Source: Mauremys mutica
Lineage: Eukaryota; Chordata; Testudines; Geoemydidae
Length of the DNA: 64,000 nucleotides
Assembly (NCBI RefSeq): GCF_020497125.1
Contig: NC_059079.1
Coordinates: 16,139,553 to 16,203,552, forward strand
Direction of reading: 5' to 3'
Below the pieces are notes generated by a model, which worked only from the letters and a program-made list of their open reading frames with translations, ran no database searches and had not been told where the DNA came from. Each line of letters begins with the position of its first letter. The stretch's first letter is position 1. The translations under genes were made by a program, and so were the position numbers. Positions 1 to 14,355 of this stretch are shown one piece after another.

Positions 1-772
<772 letters not shown>

Positions 773-2518
773 TAACTGTGATCCACATTTTAAATTAAGT
801 GGGAAAGTTAAAATAATAGAATATTTTAAAAATAAATGATAAGTTCCTGATTTTGCAAACCGATGGATCCTTACACCAATGTGGCACCTTACTGAAGATA
901 TTAACATTCTGTGTAGGTGCCCATGTGGATCAGTTTGTAGGTTCAAAGCTTAAGGGATGAATTTTAACCAAACCTTTTAAAATGACATCAGCTTTGCCCA
1001 TGAGCCAGGAATTACGTATACACCAGTTTTGTATATACGTGTATGTGTATGCACAGAAGTGGCTGCTGTTTTAACACCCTTAGATTGGTGAACTTGCAAA
1101 TACTGTGGACAGCTATACCGGTGTTAGCCCTAAGAGGCTCACTTACTCACACGGGTACAGCTTTAACTTTGTGAGGCCTGCATTCTACCTCCATAGTATG
1201 GAATTCTGCCTTTTAAAAGGATTTGGTTTTTGACCTTTAAAGAATGCTGATGCCCACAGCATGAGTGACATGCTGCAGCATGATCATTACCAGCTTGTCA
1301 ATACTCACTAACAACAGTGAATTAAGAGTACCTGTCACCGCCCCGTTCCATTGATCAAAGGTGCATTGATTGTATTTTTCTATGACATAACCCAGACAGT
1401 CCAAGGAGAGAGCATGGACAGCCCCTCTCGAAGCTGTGCCTCTGTTTCAATTACGGCTAGACCAGCCCCTTGGTGCTAGGGTGCTGTGGATTTTTGTAGC
1501 TAGGGCTGAACTATGTTGCAACATAACAGTAGCACCAGTTAGCGCTGCAGTAGTTCACAATTGGACTGTGTTTACAATATAAACCTTGCAGCTTATCTGC
1601 TTTAATATGCTCAGCAATAAAACACGGCATGCAGGTTCTCAGCATGGAAGTTTAAAAGTTTGTTTATATGCCCTGCAAGTCCAACTTTTGGCCTTCCAGG
1701 GGCCCTGCCTGACAGGGACAGCCTTAGGAGAGAACCCACGTTTTTGAATCAAACCATGGGCTTTCTATAGGAAAGCTCACCCTGTTTTCCTACTTTATCT
1801 CCCTACACACACACACATCAGCGCACTAGTCAGAGCACTAAATTGGCTTCCTATTGAAAAACTAGAAGTGGGGGTTGGGGAGGAGATGTGTAGGCATCAG
1901 AGAGGTATGCATGGGAGAGTGAGAAAGAAAAGGGTACCCTGACCTTAGCCAAGCAATTCTCCTCGCTCTCCTTCCCAGATAACCTGTGGAAGGGCTGTTT
2001 CAAGGACATGGGATGCCAGAGGGAGTTCTGAGTGCACAGTATGTTTGAAAACCAGGCCACTTTATTTAGGTGCCCAAATAAGGACTTGGGAGCCTAATGT
2101 CTGGCACCGATTTTTGAAAACCCTGGCTTCATTCTTTTATTGTAGTGCACTAAATTGATTTTTAACATAAACAGTGTTGGGAATAGCTAAATTATCTCCT
2201 GCTGTATGTGAATAGCTCCATTTTATGATGTTTTAATTTGGTGCAAAGGGGAAAGGCTCTTGAAGTCCTAAGGGAATCCACCCTTTCACCCTCTAAGACG
2301 TCCCACATTAAGATAATCTTATCTTCACTGGAGGAGCACTAGTCATCATAGCTGTCTCTGGTTTCTGTCAACCCTGGTTCATGTGTTTGCAAGATGCAGT
2401 TGTTAGAAAGTAACTAGGTTCACCACTCCTGACTTCCGATCTCCATAGCAGAGAGTTTGGGACTGTGTTTATGAGCCAGCATATTTCATACTTATTAATC
2501 TTCCATTACATTTTATCA

Positions 2519-2540
2519 TAACAACAACAACAACAACAAA
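2519..2540. repeat. (AAC)n microsatellite
   Basis: About seven AAC/ACA units in an AT-rich context; a possible decayed poly-A-type tail, but no element is recognisable beside it. Confidence 0.85.
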
Positions 2541-3849
2541 TCTTTTACCAAAGATCTCAGTGCCTAACAAATTTTACAAACATATTGTGAATTGTATTTA
2601 TGAGGCTCCCGCTCCCTGTCGCTGGAATGTACACACCAGCCTTTAAAATTTGCTTGGAAACATACAGGAGGGTAGGGTAAAAAATATAGCATTGCATCCA
2701 TTGGAGTTACCAAGGAAATTTTGGGAGGTAAAATAAAATTATCCAGCTGTTATTTATCCAGGACACAAGGGCTTGCACTCCTTGCTCATGCAAAAAGTGC
2801 CATGGTCTCTTTAAGGACCCTATGCAATCAGGACCTCAGTTTTATATCCTGTCTGCAAGATAGCACCTCCCCGAAAAACAGTGCCCCAACACTTACTAGG
2901 ATCTCCCTTCAGTACTGACTGAGAAGAAAGAATACCAACTGCTGGCTTAGGAACACTACTTCTGGTAGCACCTTGGATTTTCTGTGGAGGCAGGTGCCCC
3001 ATACACATGCTGACCGGGCCTGACCCCATTTCGTTTATGAGATCTGACAAGCCCACACAGTAGGATATGTCTAGTGTGGATTCTATCAACAAAATCCCAT
3101 TGATGTCAGTGTGAATTTGCATGCCAACATTCAGGGAATGATTTAGCATAAAGGATCCATGATTAACTGCTATGAGTTGTGCCTAAACTGACATGTAAGG
3201 TTGCTTGATAGATTGCGCTATTCAGAATAAACCTGGCTGGGCTGTTTAAATATACTTGTGGCTTTACTCCAGACTAGTCCACAGATTGCTTTGGCACTGG
3301 AGAGCTCAACCCCTGCAGAGCACTAATCCAGATTCACCAGGATTTTTTTATTAGAACTTGGCAGCTTGAATTATCAAGATACACTCAATCCAGTCTATAT
3401 ATTTATTTCTCTAAAAAGCCACTGAAACTTTAAACGCCACCCTGCTTGGGGAAACAGCCCATATGCACATCCTCTGTGGTGAGGCCCTTCTTTGATTTCC
3501 TGAGCATGCGCTGTGACAGCTTCACAAAAGGCCATATTCCACATGTGAGCATGAGGCTGCAGAGAGATCCAGGAGCATGTTCTTGGAAGAAAGTCGTGTG
3601 ATTCTGGGCCTGAATCCCTGTTGTGGCGAATGCTGTTTTGGGGATGAATGATGCAGTGCAGCAGTACTGCCCACATTTTGTATACAGCTCTACATCAAAG
3701 CAACGTTTGTTTAAAAAACATTTCAATAATATAAATTTTTTAAATATGTTTAAATGTGTGTGAATTTTCAAGGACAGACTGCTTCTCAGTCACTGACCCT
3801 CTTGCCGTGCAATGTGTGTGCTACAGGAATTCTCATGCTGAGATGGAAA

Positions 3850-3942
3850 GACCAAATTTTGCTTTTTGTTACATCAGCATAATTGCACTGAAGTCAATGG
3901 GGTTATTCTAGATTTACACCTATGTAAGATAAGCAGATTTTG
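3850..3942. repeat. Palindromic dispersed repeat, family A
   Basis: Starts GACCAAATTTTGC and ends GCAGATTTTGG, with the core words TGAAGTCAATGG and GATTTACACC. Other copies with matching ends or core lie at 12339, 37347 and 61680. The arms are imperfectly complementary, so the unit could fold into a hairpin. I do not recall a database name with certainty. Confidence 0.6.
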
Positions 3943-4328
3943 GCGACTGCGGCAACTGTAGCTATATATGGCCTTGTTTCTTTAACACCTTTTGACATTA
4001 TAGTTTTCATGATTTTTTAAAATTTGATAATAGAAATACATGGTTTCCCTGAGTTTTAAGTAGTTGTCTGTTGTTAGCTTCTGTCATCTAAAAATAACAT
4101 GAGGCACATGTTAGTGTTTCCAGCATTTCCTCATTAGGTATTGTTGGGTAATAATAATATGCCATATTTATTGAATAAGGTTGTCAGAGGTCAGTGTGAT
4201 GGAGAGACTCAGATAAAATGCCGTTCTGTCAGCCATACAAGTCTGGGTAGGGGAGGTGAAAAAGCTAAGCAAAAAGTCAGCTTCCTGGGAACAAATATTT
4301 GGTATTAACATTATACCTTTTTCTAATC

Positions 4329-4546
4329 CAGGGGTTCTCGAACTGGGGGTTGTGATCCCTCAGGGGGTCACGAGGTTATTACGTGGAGGTCGTGAGCTGT
4401 CAGCCTCCACCCCCAAACTCCACGTCACCTCCAGCATTTATAATACTGTTAAATATAAAACAGAGTTTTTTCATTTATAAGGGGAGTCTCACTCAGAGGT
4501 TTGCTGTGTGAAAGGGGTCACCACTACAAAAGTTTGAGAACCACTG
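4329..4546. mobile_element. hAT-like nonautonomous DNA transposon (MITE)
   Basis: The ends are CAGGGGTTCTCGAACTGG and the inverted counterpart AGTTTGAGAACCACTG, the terminal pattern of Charlie-type hAT elements. The interior has a GGTCACGAGGTTA / AAAGGGGTCACC pair and no coding capacity. The expected 8 bp target duplication is not clear, so the insertion is probably old. Confidence 0.75.
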
Positions 4547-4861
4547 GTATCTTTAATCTATCTATCATTTGTATAGGTCCCAGTCATCATAGTATTTATT
4601 TAGGTTTATCTGAGCCACTGAACAAGAATTATAGACCCTCTTGGTGACAGGTACACCTGTAGCTTTCTTCTGTTCCACAGCAACGGGCTTTACCACTGAA
4701 TCACGAGCCTGCTGCTCAATCTTCTAGAGGCTGGGTAAATAGGAAAAACAAACCATGAGAAAGAAAGCAGGGGTGCTTGGGCATAGGAGGTGAGATTGGG
4801 AGGTACTGGCAGGCTGGGAGCTTAGGGGCATGAAAAAGGCTACTACAAAGATGTTGCCAAT

Positions 4862-5014
4862 TTTAAGACACTAAACATGGAATCCCCCATCATTGGAGGT
4901 TTTTCAGAACAGGTTAGATAAACACCTGTCAGGGATGATCTAGCCTCAGTGCAGGGGGCTGGACTACATGACCTCTCAAGGTCCCTTCCAGCCCTACATT
5001 TCTGTGACTCTGTG
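4862..5014 (+). mobile_element. CR1 LINE 3' end fragment, plus strand
   Basis: Has the typical CR1 3' end wording: GGAGGTTTTTCAGAACAGG, AACACCTGTCAGGGATG, GACCTCTCAAGGTCCCTTCC, and a degenerate terminal ATTCTGTG-like microsatellite. It is heavily 5'-truncated, as usual for CR1. Frames over this region are non-functional. Confidence 0.85.
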
Positions 5015-6127
5015 GATGCTAAAACTAGGTCTGAGGTCGTTCTCCACTCATTGTCCAATGTGAGTAGGCCAGATCAGATCCCCAATATTCCTGTATTGTG
5101 GTTGGGGAAAATCAGCATTGACCCACATACCTCAGACTCTGCTGGGACCTCTCCATAGAGAAATTCATCCATGACTGGGAAGGGTTGGGCTGAGGGTTAA
5201 AGGCAGGAGTGTCAGAGCAGATGCACGTTATCGTTCCTCAAGCCTGAGGCTACATTTAACCATCCGTTGGCCCCTTCAGCACTGGGGAAACTCCCCCTAA
5301 AGAATGTCCTAGGGACAGTGGTGAAGGGAAGCCATACAAGTGTGGCTCCAGTGCACCTCTGTTTACTCCTGTGTTGCTGGTGAGAGCCACAGGGGGCCCT
5401 AAGCTCCTGTAGACCCCAGACAATGTGCAGGATTTGTTGATTGAACAGCCAGCTGTTGCACAAGTGAAACAAACCCCTCACTTCCAACCATCCTTTATGA
5501 GGAGGTCCTCAGAGGTGTCTAACTTCCATTGAAATCCATAGAAGCTAGGCGCCTAAATACCTTTGAGGATTTGGACCTAAATTCAGTCCCCAGCTCATGT
5601 GTGCAGAGGTCCCCAGGGCAGTAGAATATGCCTGCTGTGAAAGGGTGGCAAGATGTGGGAGTGCAGAATTTGTTCACCCCATTTGGCACAAAGTCCTGCT
5701 CCATGGGATATCCCTGTTCAGCAGGACCCTGGAAGTGCGAATGGGAGACATTGACAGGCTGGGAGCTTGGGGCCAGGGAAGGGACATGGAGAGGAGGCTA
5801 ATGCAGCCATTAGATTTGAGTAACCTGCATATGCTCCTGATCTGGATTCCTTCCTGTGTGGATATTCCCCACAGACAGCTGAAATATACAGGCTGAGTTG
5901 TGAAGGAAGGATTTGGGGCTTAATGAGCAGTCCCTAAAAGCAGATCAAATTTGCGCATGTTTCGCACTGCATTGTTGGCTGAAATTATATAATTCCCGGT
6001 GCTGATGTACGAAGCACCCTGCCTGCTCACTGGACTGAGAATGCCACACTTAAAGTTGTAAAATGCTAGTTCAGTTTTTCATGGAGTTGGTGGGATGATT
6101 TTTAACCCTTTTAATATGCCAATTAAA

Positions 6128-6155
6128 CCACACACACACACACACACACACACAC
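6128..6155. repeat. (CA)n microsatellite
   Basis: About 14 perfect CA units; likely length-polymorphic. Confidence 0.95.
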
Positions 6156-6740
6156 TTCTGTGTTAGACACTTTAGATCCCATGAAAGGATTAAGTAAATT
6201 CCACAGGCTGTGAATGATTTTATGGTCATGGAATTTTGAAAAGGCAGGGATCCTGGAATAATGCAGTTTAAGAGTGGACACTTAGGGTGGGAGACTTCCA
6301 AGCAGTCATTCTTTGTGATTCGGGATTGCTGTAGCAGTGCTTCAGTGTCTACTGAAACCAGCTGCAGAATTCTCTTTACTCTTGCTGCATAGATGGGTGC
6401 TGCTGTGGCATAGAATTTCGGGGGCTCTGGCAATGGGAAACTGGAACAGAATGTAAGACGTCTCAGATTGGCATGAAGTGGCACCCTAGTGTTTGAAATG
6501 TGCAATAATTCTGTAACTGTATGAAATAATCATTGCTGTTTAAGGCAATAAAAGGGAAATAATCTCTTGTGTGTAGTGTTTGTGTGTGTGACTCCTCACG
6601 CTCACCCGAGAGGCTGAATAAAGCTGTTTGTAACATTCCAACTCAGATGATTAGAAGTACTGAAGCAGAATCATCTCGGTTGAAAGACATAGAACTGACA
6701 CTGTAGTTACTGTGAGAGGAATGTGAAGGAGAAATTAAAT

Positions 6741-6840
6741 TCTTCTTCGAGTGGTTGTTCATGTCCATTCAAAGTAGGTGTAATTCCCCCGAAGATAGAA
6801 TGGGTATCAATAGCTGTAGTCCAAAGTCCACCAGAGGGGT
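6741..6840. mobile_element. Fragment resembling a DIRS-like element terminus
   Basis: TTCTTCTTCGAGTGGTTGTT then CATGTCCATTC matches, with differences, the left end of the element at 21687 (TTCTTCTTCAAGTGCTCATC, then CACATATATTCC). The rightward limit is uncertain; the following GC-richer sequence to about 7080 may be part of the same insertion. No recognisable protein is encoded. Confidence 0.45.
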
Positions 6841-7279
6841 CTACTTTCTCTGTATGACACAGAGCTTCTTTCGTGACGCCACAAATTGGTTTTGTGGTGG
6901 CTGGGCCTTCAGATCCATAACTGCCTGGATCTGCGGGAGATTGCCCTACACTCAGCCGCCTTGCAAAAAAGCAGGAGTTGGTGCTGCTGCAGCTCTGAAA
7001 CTGCAGAGTGGCTCCACTGCTTTTCTGCAGTCTGGAGGAGAGTGGGAAGGATCCGTAGAACTCCCTAGTGCAGAGCACACTTACTAAGGCTTTTATAGAG
7101 CCTGTATGTTTTCTGCTATACTAAGCAATACTGTAGGTGAGATAGTTAGAAGTCAGCAGCATGAAAAATAACATTTAAAAGATAACTCTGTATTCCTTAG
7201 CCAAGGACTGCTATCCCAAACATAGCATTTGGGCTTGCGTATATAAGAGAGAGAGAAAAAAAGATGATTATAAAAAATA

Positions 7280-7730
7280 GACTGCAGGCATCGAATGAAC
7301 AGTTACCGTGACCTTGCTTTTTGTATGCCATTACACAATTCAATGGCAGTCCACTCAAACCTTGCTCTCGATCAATATCCTATTAAAGCAGCACAAAAAG
7401 TCTCCATAAACTTAGTGGTTAGCTATGTTTATAAATGGAACTCAGCATAATTAGATGGTCAATAGCAAGCTGTACTAGTAATTTTAAAATGAACATCACA
7501 CATTTCATATCAGTTGTATTCGGCAAAACCTCTTTGAACCTAACAATACAGTACATAGGAGACAAAGGTTATGCAACAAATTCGAGCTACCCTTTCCTCG
7601 CTGAGTCAGAAAGATCGTATGTTTTCCTCTGGTTGTTAAGCCACAGTATATGAAAAAGTGTATTAGTCAAACGTCATGTTTCTTATAATACGTTTAGCCT
7701 TATGTACATTGTCACTTTGCTGCAGTGTCC
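7280..7730. other. Candidate conserved noncoding segment
   Basis: Repeat-free sequence of mixed composition with several AT-rich homeodomain-like words (GCATAATTAGATGG, ATCGATCAATATCC-type) and no low complexity. Marked only because it reads like unique sequence within an intron of a developmental regulator; conservation cannot be judged here. Confidence 0.2.
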
Positions 7731-10609
7731 TGATCCTAGTTTTACCCAAATATCTTTGTAAAAACAAATAAACAAAAAATTAAAAAAGAGAAATTAAATA
7801 TATCTTAACAACTAAAAGACAGGGCCATTTTTTTAAGGAAGACAAATGCCAGCTTGGCTGCTTTTATGTAGTGGGTTTCCTGTACTCTAGTTCAGTAAAT
7901 TTCCAAAATAAATATTCAAATTGAATAAAGTCACAGGGTTTTTTGCTAATTTTTCTTGACATTTTGGGTGACTATTTGAGCTAATAAACTGGCATCAGTG
8001 GGAGTTTTCCTCAGAGCTGCCCTTTATCCAGAGCAGAGCTACCCTGCAGGTGGTCAAAGAGAAGCAGCTCCTTGCTCGCCTCCCCAGTTTAACATGGAAT
8101 GATCGGCCTACGATGAGGGTTGTTCCAGTCTTTCAGGCAAACTCTCTCATTCTGCCCCTTCAGAGTGATTGAAATGTATCCTGTGTGCGTAGGAGTTTTG
8201 TGATGGAGACCACCCTGTCAGCTGAAATCAGCTGAGGCTGCATCAGTTAGTTCACTTACAGGCGCCACACACATCAATCAAACGACGTTTTAAATGAAAG
8301 GCCAGATTTCTATCCAATAAACCATTTTACTCCTCCCTTATCGGGGTCAGAGCTCTGTGTCAAATGACATCTTGATGCAGGCATGTGGGTGGGGTGTGTA
8401 TTGTGTGGAAGCTCAGTTGAAATTTTCAACCTATATCTCCTGCTTGGGATGTGTTCTTGAGCTATTTTGGTGTCATTTTTCTGAGGAGCATCTCTTAGGC
8501 AGAGAAAGCAGCATATTTTCAGTGTGGCTGGTATAGTCTTAACATTCAATTTATGTATACTTCGGTGTAATAAAGGACTGGCTTTGTATTATAGAACAGA
8601 ATAATCTCCACACCTATGCTAATGCTCTGGACGATGCCAAAGCATGTTCTTGGGACACTAGGTGCAGGTGAGGAGGGTGATCATATGTTGGATGATCATA
8701 TGCTAAAATGAGGAAACTCAATTTAGATCACTTTAATCCTTCTGTTTGCTCTCTGGTGCTGGAATGTTGATGGGGAATCCTGCAGACAGGACTACAGACA
8801 GGACAGAATCCCACAGTGTGACTCTGTCTTTCCATCAGTATTCAGGGCTAATAAAAGAGGGAAAGTCTATTCAGGCAGCGTGAGGGGCCATTCGGAGCAG
8901 GTAAGGTTTTGCATGGCTGGGCTAGATGAAGTTTATGCTCCTTTGCAACATGTTGTGTTGCAAAACAGAAAAGTAAATATAAGGTCCAAATAGAACTCAA
9001 CAGGGTTCCCTCAGCCAAAGTCCAATGTAAAGTGTTATGAAGTGTGACTCGATTCAGCCAAGTCTATAACAGTGATATAAAGCATGAGTCACTTCAACCA
9101 AATTCCAGAGAGGAAGAGACCGATTCCCCCTACCCAGAGAAAGAGAGTTAACCCCTTCCCTGCCAGCCTCTGGATGGGGACTATACACTGTCATTTTCCT
9201 CACTTTGTCTACAGTAAAATGTTGTTTGAAGAGCAAAGTAACTGGGAAAAGAAAACATAGATACCCCTTATTGAAAGATAACTTCCTAATACACAGAATA
9301 TGATTCCAGAACAATTCCCCTTTATGGAAAGTTTACCCCTATAGCATTACTAAGTGTAGTGACCTTGGTCTGTCTCTGCTATGAATGTCATTGTTAGAAC
9401 TGCCATAGGCCTTTTAAATAAGCAACTGCCATGAAGCCTTTAAATGCCTTTAATACTCAACTGCTTTAATAAATGTTCTGTCCTTTGACCATTTTATTGT
9501 TTAAGAGGAATGGATCTTGTCTTTTTACCCTTCATCCTGCATCCTCTCAGCTCAGCTCCTTGAGTACTTCAGGGTGTCCGAGGACCTGGTAGGAAAACCC
9601 CAATACTGTTAAATATGGAGAAAGCTAGAGGTTACCTAGTTAACCCTTTCTGTCTTGTGGTTAGTTTTTATGTTACTAGCTTTATCCCCATCCCACTCCA
9701 CATATTTTCAGGCTGTGTTCACCATGTTGAGAAGTGGAAGTATATTTTAGTTTCACATAAGGCAAATTCAAGAATTTGGCCAGTAATGCCCTAGATTTTG
9801 GGGGGTGATGAACAGGAGCAGAGTCAGTTTATGAACACAAAATTTTCCTCCATCTCTGTCTGAAATAACACTGCTTAGTAAAACTTACAATAGCTGGGAA
9901 AATCATTGCCCCTTGGAAAGAAATGGTGCTTTAATTTAGTGCCTGCCTTTTTATGTGCCTGTTTGGAAAATATTACTATTAACCTCTAAGTTAGGCTTTG
10001 TTAGGTCTGGGGTGCAGGGGAATTGATCAACAAAGGGGTTTACAGAGCACAAATCTGCTTGGCAAAGGAGTTGCTGAAAACTGTGGAGTAGATGCTGCAG
10101 AGAGTACCTTTATGATTGATTTCCATTCACGTCAGACTGACTGCAGTGTGGTCATTTTTCTAACCCATAACTGCTCACACTGCAGCAGTCTGCTATCTGC
10201 AGGGTGTCTGAATTATAGCAGTCCATGCCCATGTTACCTTTTACACAAATTACTTACACTGGTTTCTTTTTCCATGCAAATTTGTCAGTTTTACAGCCTC
10301 TTGTAGCTGCTGTCAGGAAACTCTAGCAGAAAGCACAATTTAATAAAATGAGTTAGTTTTACTTATTTAATTTTTCTTAAAAAAAAACACCTGCCCTCTC
10401 ATACAACTAGTGCACAGGAAACATATTTTAGTTAAAGGAAGACAACAAAGGAGTTTCGTGTTCTTGCCATAAATTGCTTCCCAAATTAATCCCTTTTAAT
10501 GATCATTCCAGATTTTCTCAAGTTTTAATAGCATTGTGTGCTTTCCACCCCATCCTTTTAAAATCTGTTGCTTGCTGACCATGCTAGCAGTGCTTGTTCC
10601 CTAAAACTT

Positions 10610-10682
10610 GGGGTGAAATCCTGACTCTATTGAAATCAAAGGCAGAACTCTCAGTGGCTTCATTTGGACCCATATTTCACCC
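10610..10682. repeat. Palindromic dispersed repeat, family C
   Basis: Begins GGGGTGAAATCCTGA and ends CATATTTCACCC, with the middle TTGAAATCAAAGGCAGAACT and then TCAGTGGCTTCA. The two arms are approximate reverse complements. A second copy lies at 33708-33775. Confidence 0.65.
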
Positions 10683-11780
10683 TTGGTATGCTAGGTTATT
10701 GGTGCAAGATACCTGAACCATCCAATCTTGATTTCCTCACTGATGCCCACCAGAATGAAATATTTCAACTGGGCTCAGTTCCTCCCCGGTAGGAGCAAGC
10801 ACAGGTCTATTGATTTCAGTACAGTTGTTCCAACTGACACAAGAGTAAATTTGGCTCAGTATCATTGTGTGGCACCAGGAAAATCCCTGTGAATCAGAGT
10901 TTTCACATAATATATCCTGTGCCAAACAGATATATCTTGGGCAACGGGGTAATTTTCATCAGATTGTGGAATGGGACAGACAATCAATCATGGTCCATAA
11001 AGCAGAATGTCCTATAAAGGTCAGGGCACTGGAATGGTGACAGTGGGAATGGTATCGTATCACATGCAGTTGATTTCATTGAGGAAGACCTTGCTGGCTC
11101 AGTTTTATATTCGGTTACAACATTCGTTCCATATTGCTCAACACATGTGCGTTCAAAGCCCTATCTATGCCTGTAAACTTTTGGAAAAGGAACTCTCATA
11201 ATACCTTAGTGTAAAACCAGTACTCTAGGCAAATATATTAGAGTCAGGTGAGTCATAGCAGTGGTAGTCTTTACAGAAAACCATGCATGCTGGTGGGAAT
11301 AAAGAATAACAGAAAACAGTTGTTGGATAATAATATAATGAGGCAAATTGTCTCTGGCCCCCGCACAGGTGCACAGAGGCAGAGAGGAACACAAGGAATC
11401 TCAGCCCCTGGCATACTTCCCGCAGGGGCATTGGACAGTCATAGCTCCTATGCTCCGGGGGTATAGAGACTGTAGCCTCTATGTACATCTGGGTGCACAC
11501 AGCATTCCCAAAGCTCTTGGGAAGAGGTGGCACCAGTGCCCCTTCCCTGTCTACAGAAGCTCACAGACTGGGCCAGGCGTACACGGGATGGTGCAACACG
11601 TCCACCACTCAGGCTGCACCTATTAACGAAGGAAGTTTCAAGAGATGTTATTAAGAAGATTACAATATGGCAGCAGTTTCTTAAAGGAATCTAAGATTCT
11701 TGCTGCAAATGATTAGAACGGACGGTACAGAAAAGACTGACCTGAAAAGAAAATAAGAACGTCTTTATGATATCATATCG

Positions 11781-11890
11781 TTATTATTATGTATTTGTAT
11801 TATCGTCGTACTTAGGAGCCCTAGCTGGGGACCTGGACTGCATTATACAAACAGACCAAAAAAGACACTCCTTGCCCCAGAGGGAATCGT
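11781..11890. repeat. Old interspersed repeat, unnamed
   Basis: Contains TATTATTATGTATTTGTATT, then GTACTTAGGAGCCCTAG, then a stretch ending CACTCCTTGCCCCAGAGGG. The last words recur near 50905-50945 (TATTTGTACTATCATC and CCCTGCCCCAAAGATCTT). I recognise it as a repeat seen across amniote genomes but cannot name it safely. Confidence 0.45.
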
Positions 11891-11980
11891 ATAGTGGTAA
11901 AATGTTCCTCATTACCGTGTCAGTTCACTTTGGGTGTTGATATATAATCGAGTCCTTATTTACATGACTTACTGAGTTGA

Positions 11981-12118
<138 letters not shown>

Positions 12119-12338
12119 TAATTTGATATGTGTATGCTATTGGGTTACTTGTGAAACCCAGATTATGATTAATGCTCATATGGAAGTTATTGTTTAGTAT
12201 TTACATTGTTTGATGTGTTCTGGTGGGGACAGGACGGTGAGTCTTTTCAGAATCACAAATTTGAGTGTCTGTCTCAATCTATATTAAAGCTCTCTACTTA
12301 AAGTCCAGCTTTGAAAAAAGCTGCAGAGACACACACAG

Positions 12339-12430
12339 GCCCTGATTCTTTTCTCATGTACATTGTTTAGAATCGGGGTAATTCCATTGAAATCAGTGGA
12401 GTTACACTGGTATAAGGAGAATCAGGATCA
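12339..12430. repeat. Palindromic dispersed repeat, family A
   Basis: GGCCCTGATTCTTTTCTCAT at one end and AGGAGAATCAGGATC at the other are inverted counterparts; the middle has TTGAAATCAGTGGAGTTACA. Same family as 61680-61765 in the opposite arm order. Confidence 0.65.
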
Positions 12431-14355
12431 TAATGAAACATAATGTCCTCCTATGATAATGTCACTGAGTATTTTTCATGGAGATATTTCTTGTAGGTAT
12501 CATAGTTTGCATTGCATTGAAGGAAAAGAGACCGGACACCAGACTTCAGATAAAATGTATATGTATGGTGTATACATAAAAGTGTTAGCTGTGAAACTAA
12601 CATAGTGCTGAAGATCTGGCCTTTAATCCATTCATATTTTGGTGTGGCTTTAAGAATTTTGTGATTTAATTAAGCAACTGAATTTTTGATGGAGGCTACT
12701 ATCAAGTCCGATTGCATATCTTAGATGCAAACTAGCAGACAAGGATATTCTTTACTCTGTCTTTTTATTTTAACCATCCATGAGATTGAATTTATAAATC
12801 AGCCTAGTCACCATTGCCATCTTGAACACTGTTAAGGAACCAGATTGATTTTTGTTTGTCCGCCAGCCAAAATGATCGGTTATTTCGAAGACATGACAAG
12901 AAATTCTAACTTCAGCCTGGAGTTCTTTTAGGGTCTGATCTCAGTCTGCAGCGCCACCAGCTTTGCAAAAAGCAAGCACACCATAAAAAAAAAAAAATCT
13001 TTTCACTGTAGCTGTTTTTATTTTCTACAAAAGTATGTAGAGTCTCCTAGCAATAACTTTTAGCTTATAGTTCACAGTGATTGAAAGAACATTCTGTACA
13101 CATGAGCTCAGTCAGCATTCTGAAGCTTAGCAAATACGGTTCCCATTACATGTGGCAGTAATCAATTTAAAACTTTGTGCTGTTAGTTTTTTCACATGTG
13201 TTTGGCATACTATATGTGCAGTGCTCATCATTAGAATCACTCCCAGCAAGAATTTTGTTGTGACTCCAGGAGTGAAAAAGGCAGGTTATTAGTGTTACTT
13301 AAAAGCTCAGTTGTCACTCTTCTATTCTTCTGCAAATAGCTAGCACTGATAAGGAGCTAATTATAAACATCACCAGTAGTTTATAACTTGGTAAAACTTT
13401 TGTTTTTCTCTCATTAGGTTGTTCCCAGTTAGAAAAAAAAATATTCCTTAAATACACAGACTCAGCAGCACTATCAGACAGTAATTGTATTGTACACAGA
13501 GAATTTCCCCTACCGACAAATACTGATTCTTTAAAATAAGTTATGGCAGAACCTGCATTCCATACATACCATAAAACATTGTCTCCCTTCAGCTTTGCAT
13601 ACAGAACTCCCAAATCCTGCAGCTCTTACTCAGGCAGAAATTAAAGTGAGTCTTGCCTGAGTAAAGGCTGGAAGATTTAGCTCAATGGGAATTATGCCAA
13701 TGGAATGTTTTATATCCATCCAGTACATCCTTGATACACAAAGGCATCTATGCTTGTTTACTCTATTACTCATTTAGGCAGGTAGGGCTTTTCTTGAATC
13801 CCTTACACGCTGCTGGCGGAAATGACCTCACAGAATAAAGAGTTGGCAATAGACATAAGATCTGGAAAAATGTGTTAGGACAAATTGACAATAATATCCT
13901 AGAGCATTCTGTACATCTCATTATTCCAAACTTAGCCAAGATTGTAGGCCCTTGGCACTGGAATTCATTCCCCCACCGCTCTGCCACACTTTGAGTCAGT
14001 TGACCTTCAGAGCACAGTGTAAGGGTTCTCCCTTCTCTCAGCCTTTTGCCTGGGTTGGATTTTGGAGGAGGTATTGTATATGGTGAGTGTTGTGTGGGAG
14101 TCTTTCAATGTTGACATTAGTCAGCAAGATTTTGTTCTTTTTTTTTTTTTTAAATGTGTGGCAGCATCCAGAGACTATGTCCTACATCAGGCATTGAACA
14201 AATTAGGTACAGGGTAAAATTTTTATACTTGTTTAAAATAACCTGGGGCAATATAAAACTGAAATATCTTTTCCATCTTTTGCCATCTCTCATGTGTTTA
14301 TTATTGTAGGGTTGCCATAAATCTGGGATTGCTGCCACTGAATTTTTCTTTAGGA

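Noticed and set aside
4809..5775. CAGGCTGGGAGCTT shared by 4810 and 5757
   Set aside because: A 14-base match between nearby unique-looking sequences, too short to call a repeat.
6071..6505. 144-codon minus-strand open frame
   Set aside because: Runs through the (CA)n microsatellite (CVCVCVCV run) and has no recognisable protein content.
8679..8702. GATCATATG repeated at 15 bp spacing
   Set aside because: Only nine bases match; not distinguishable from chance in AT-rich sequence.
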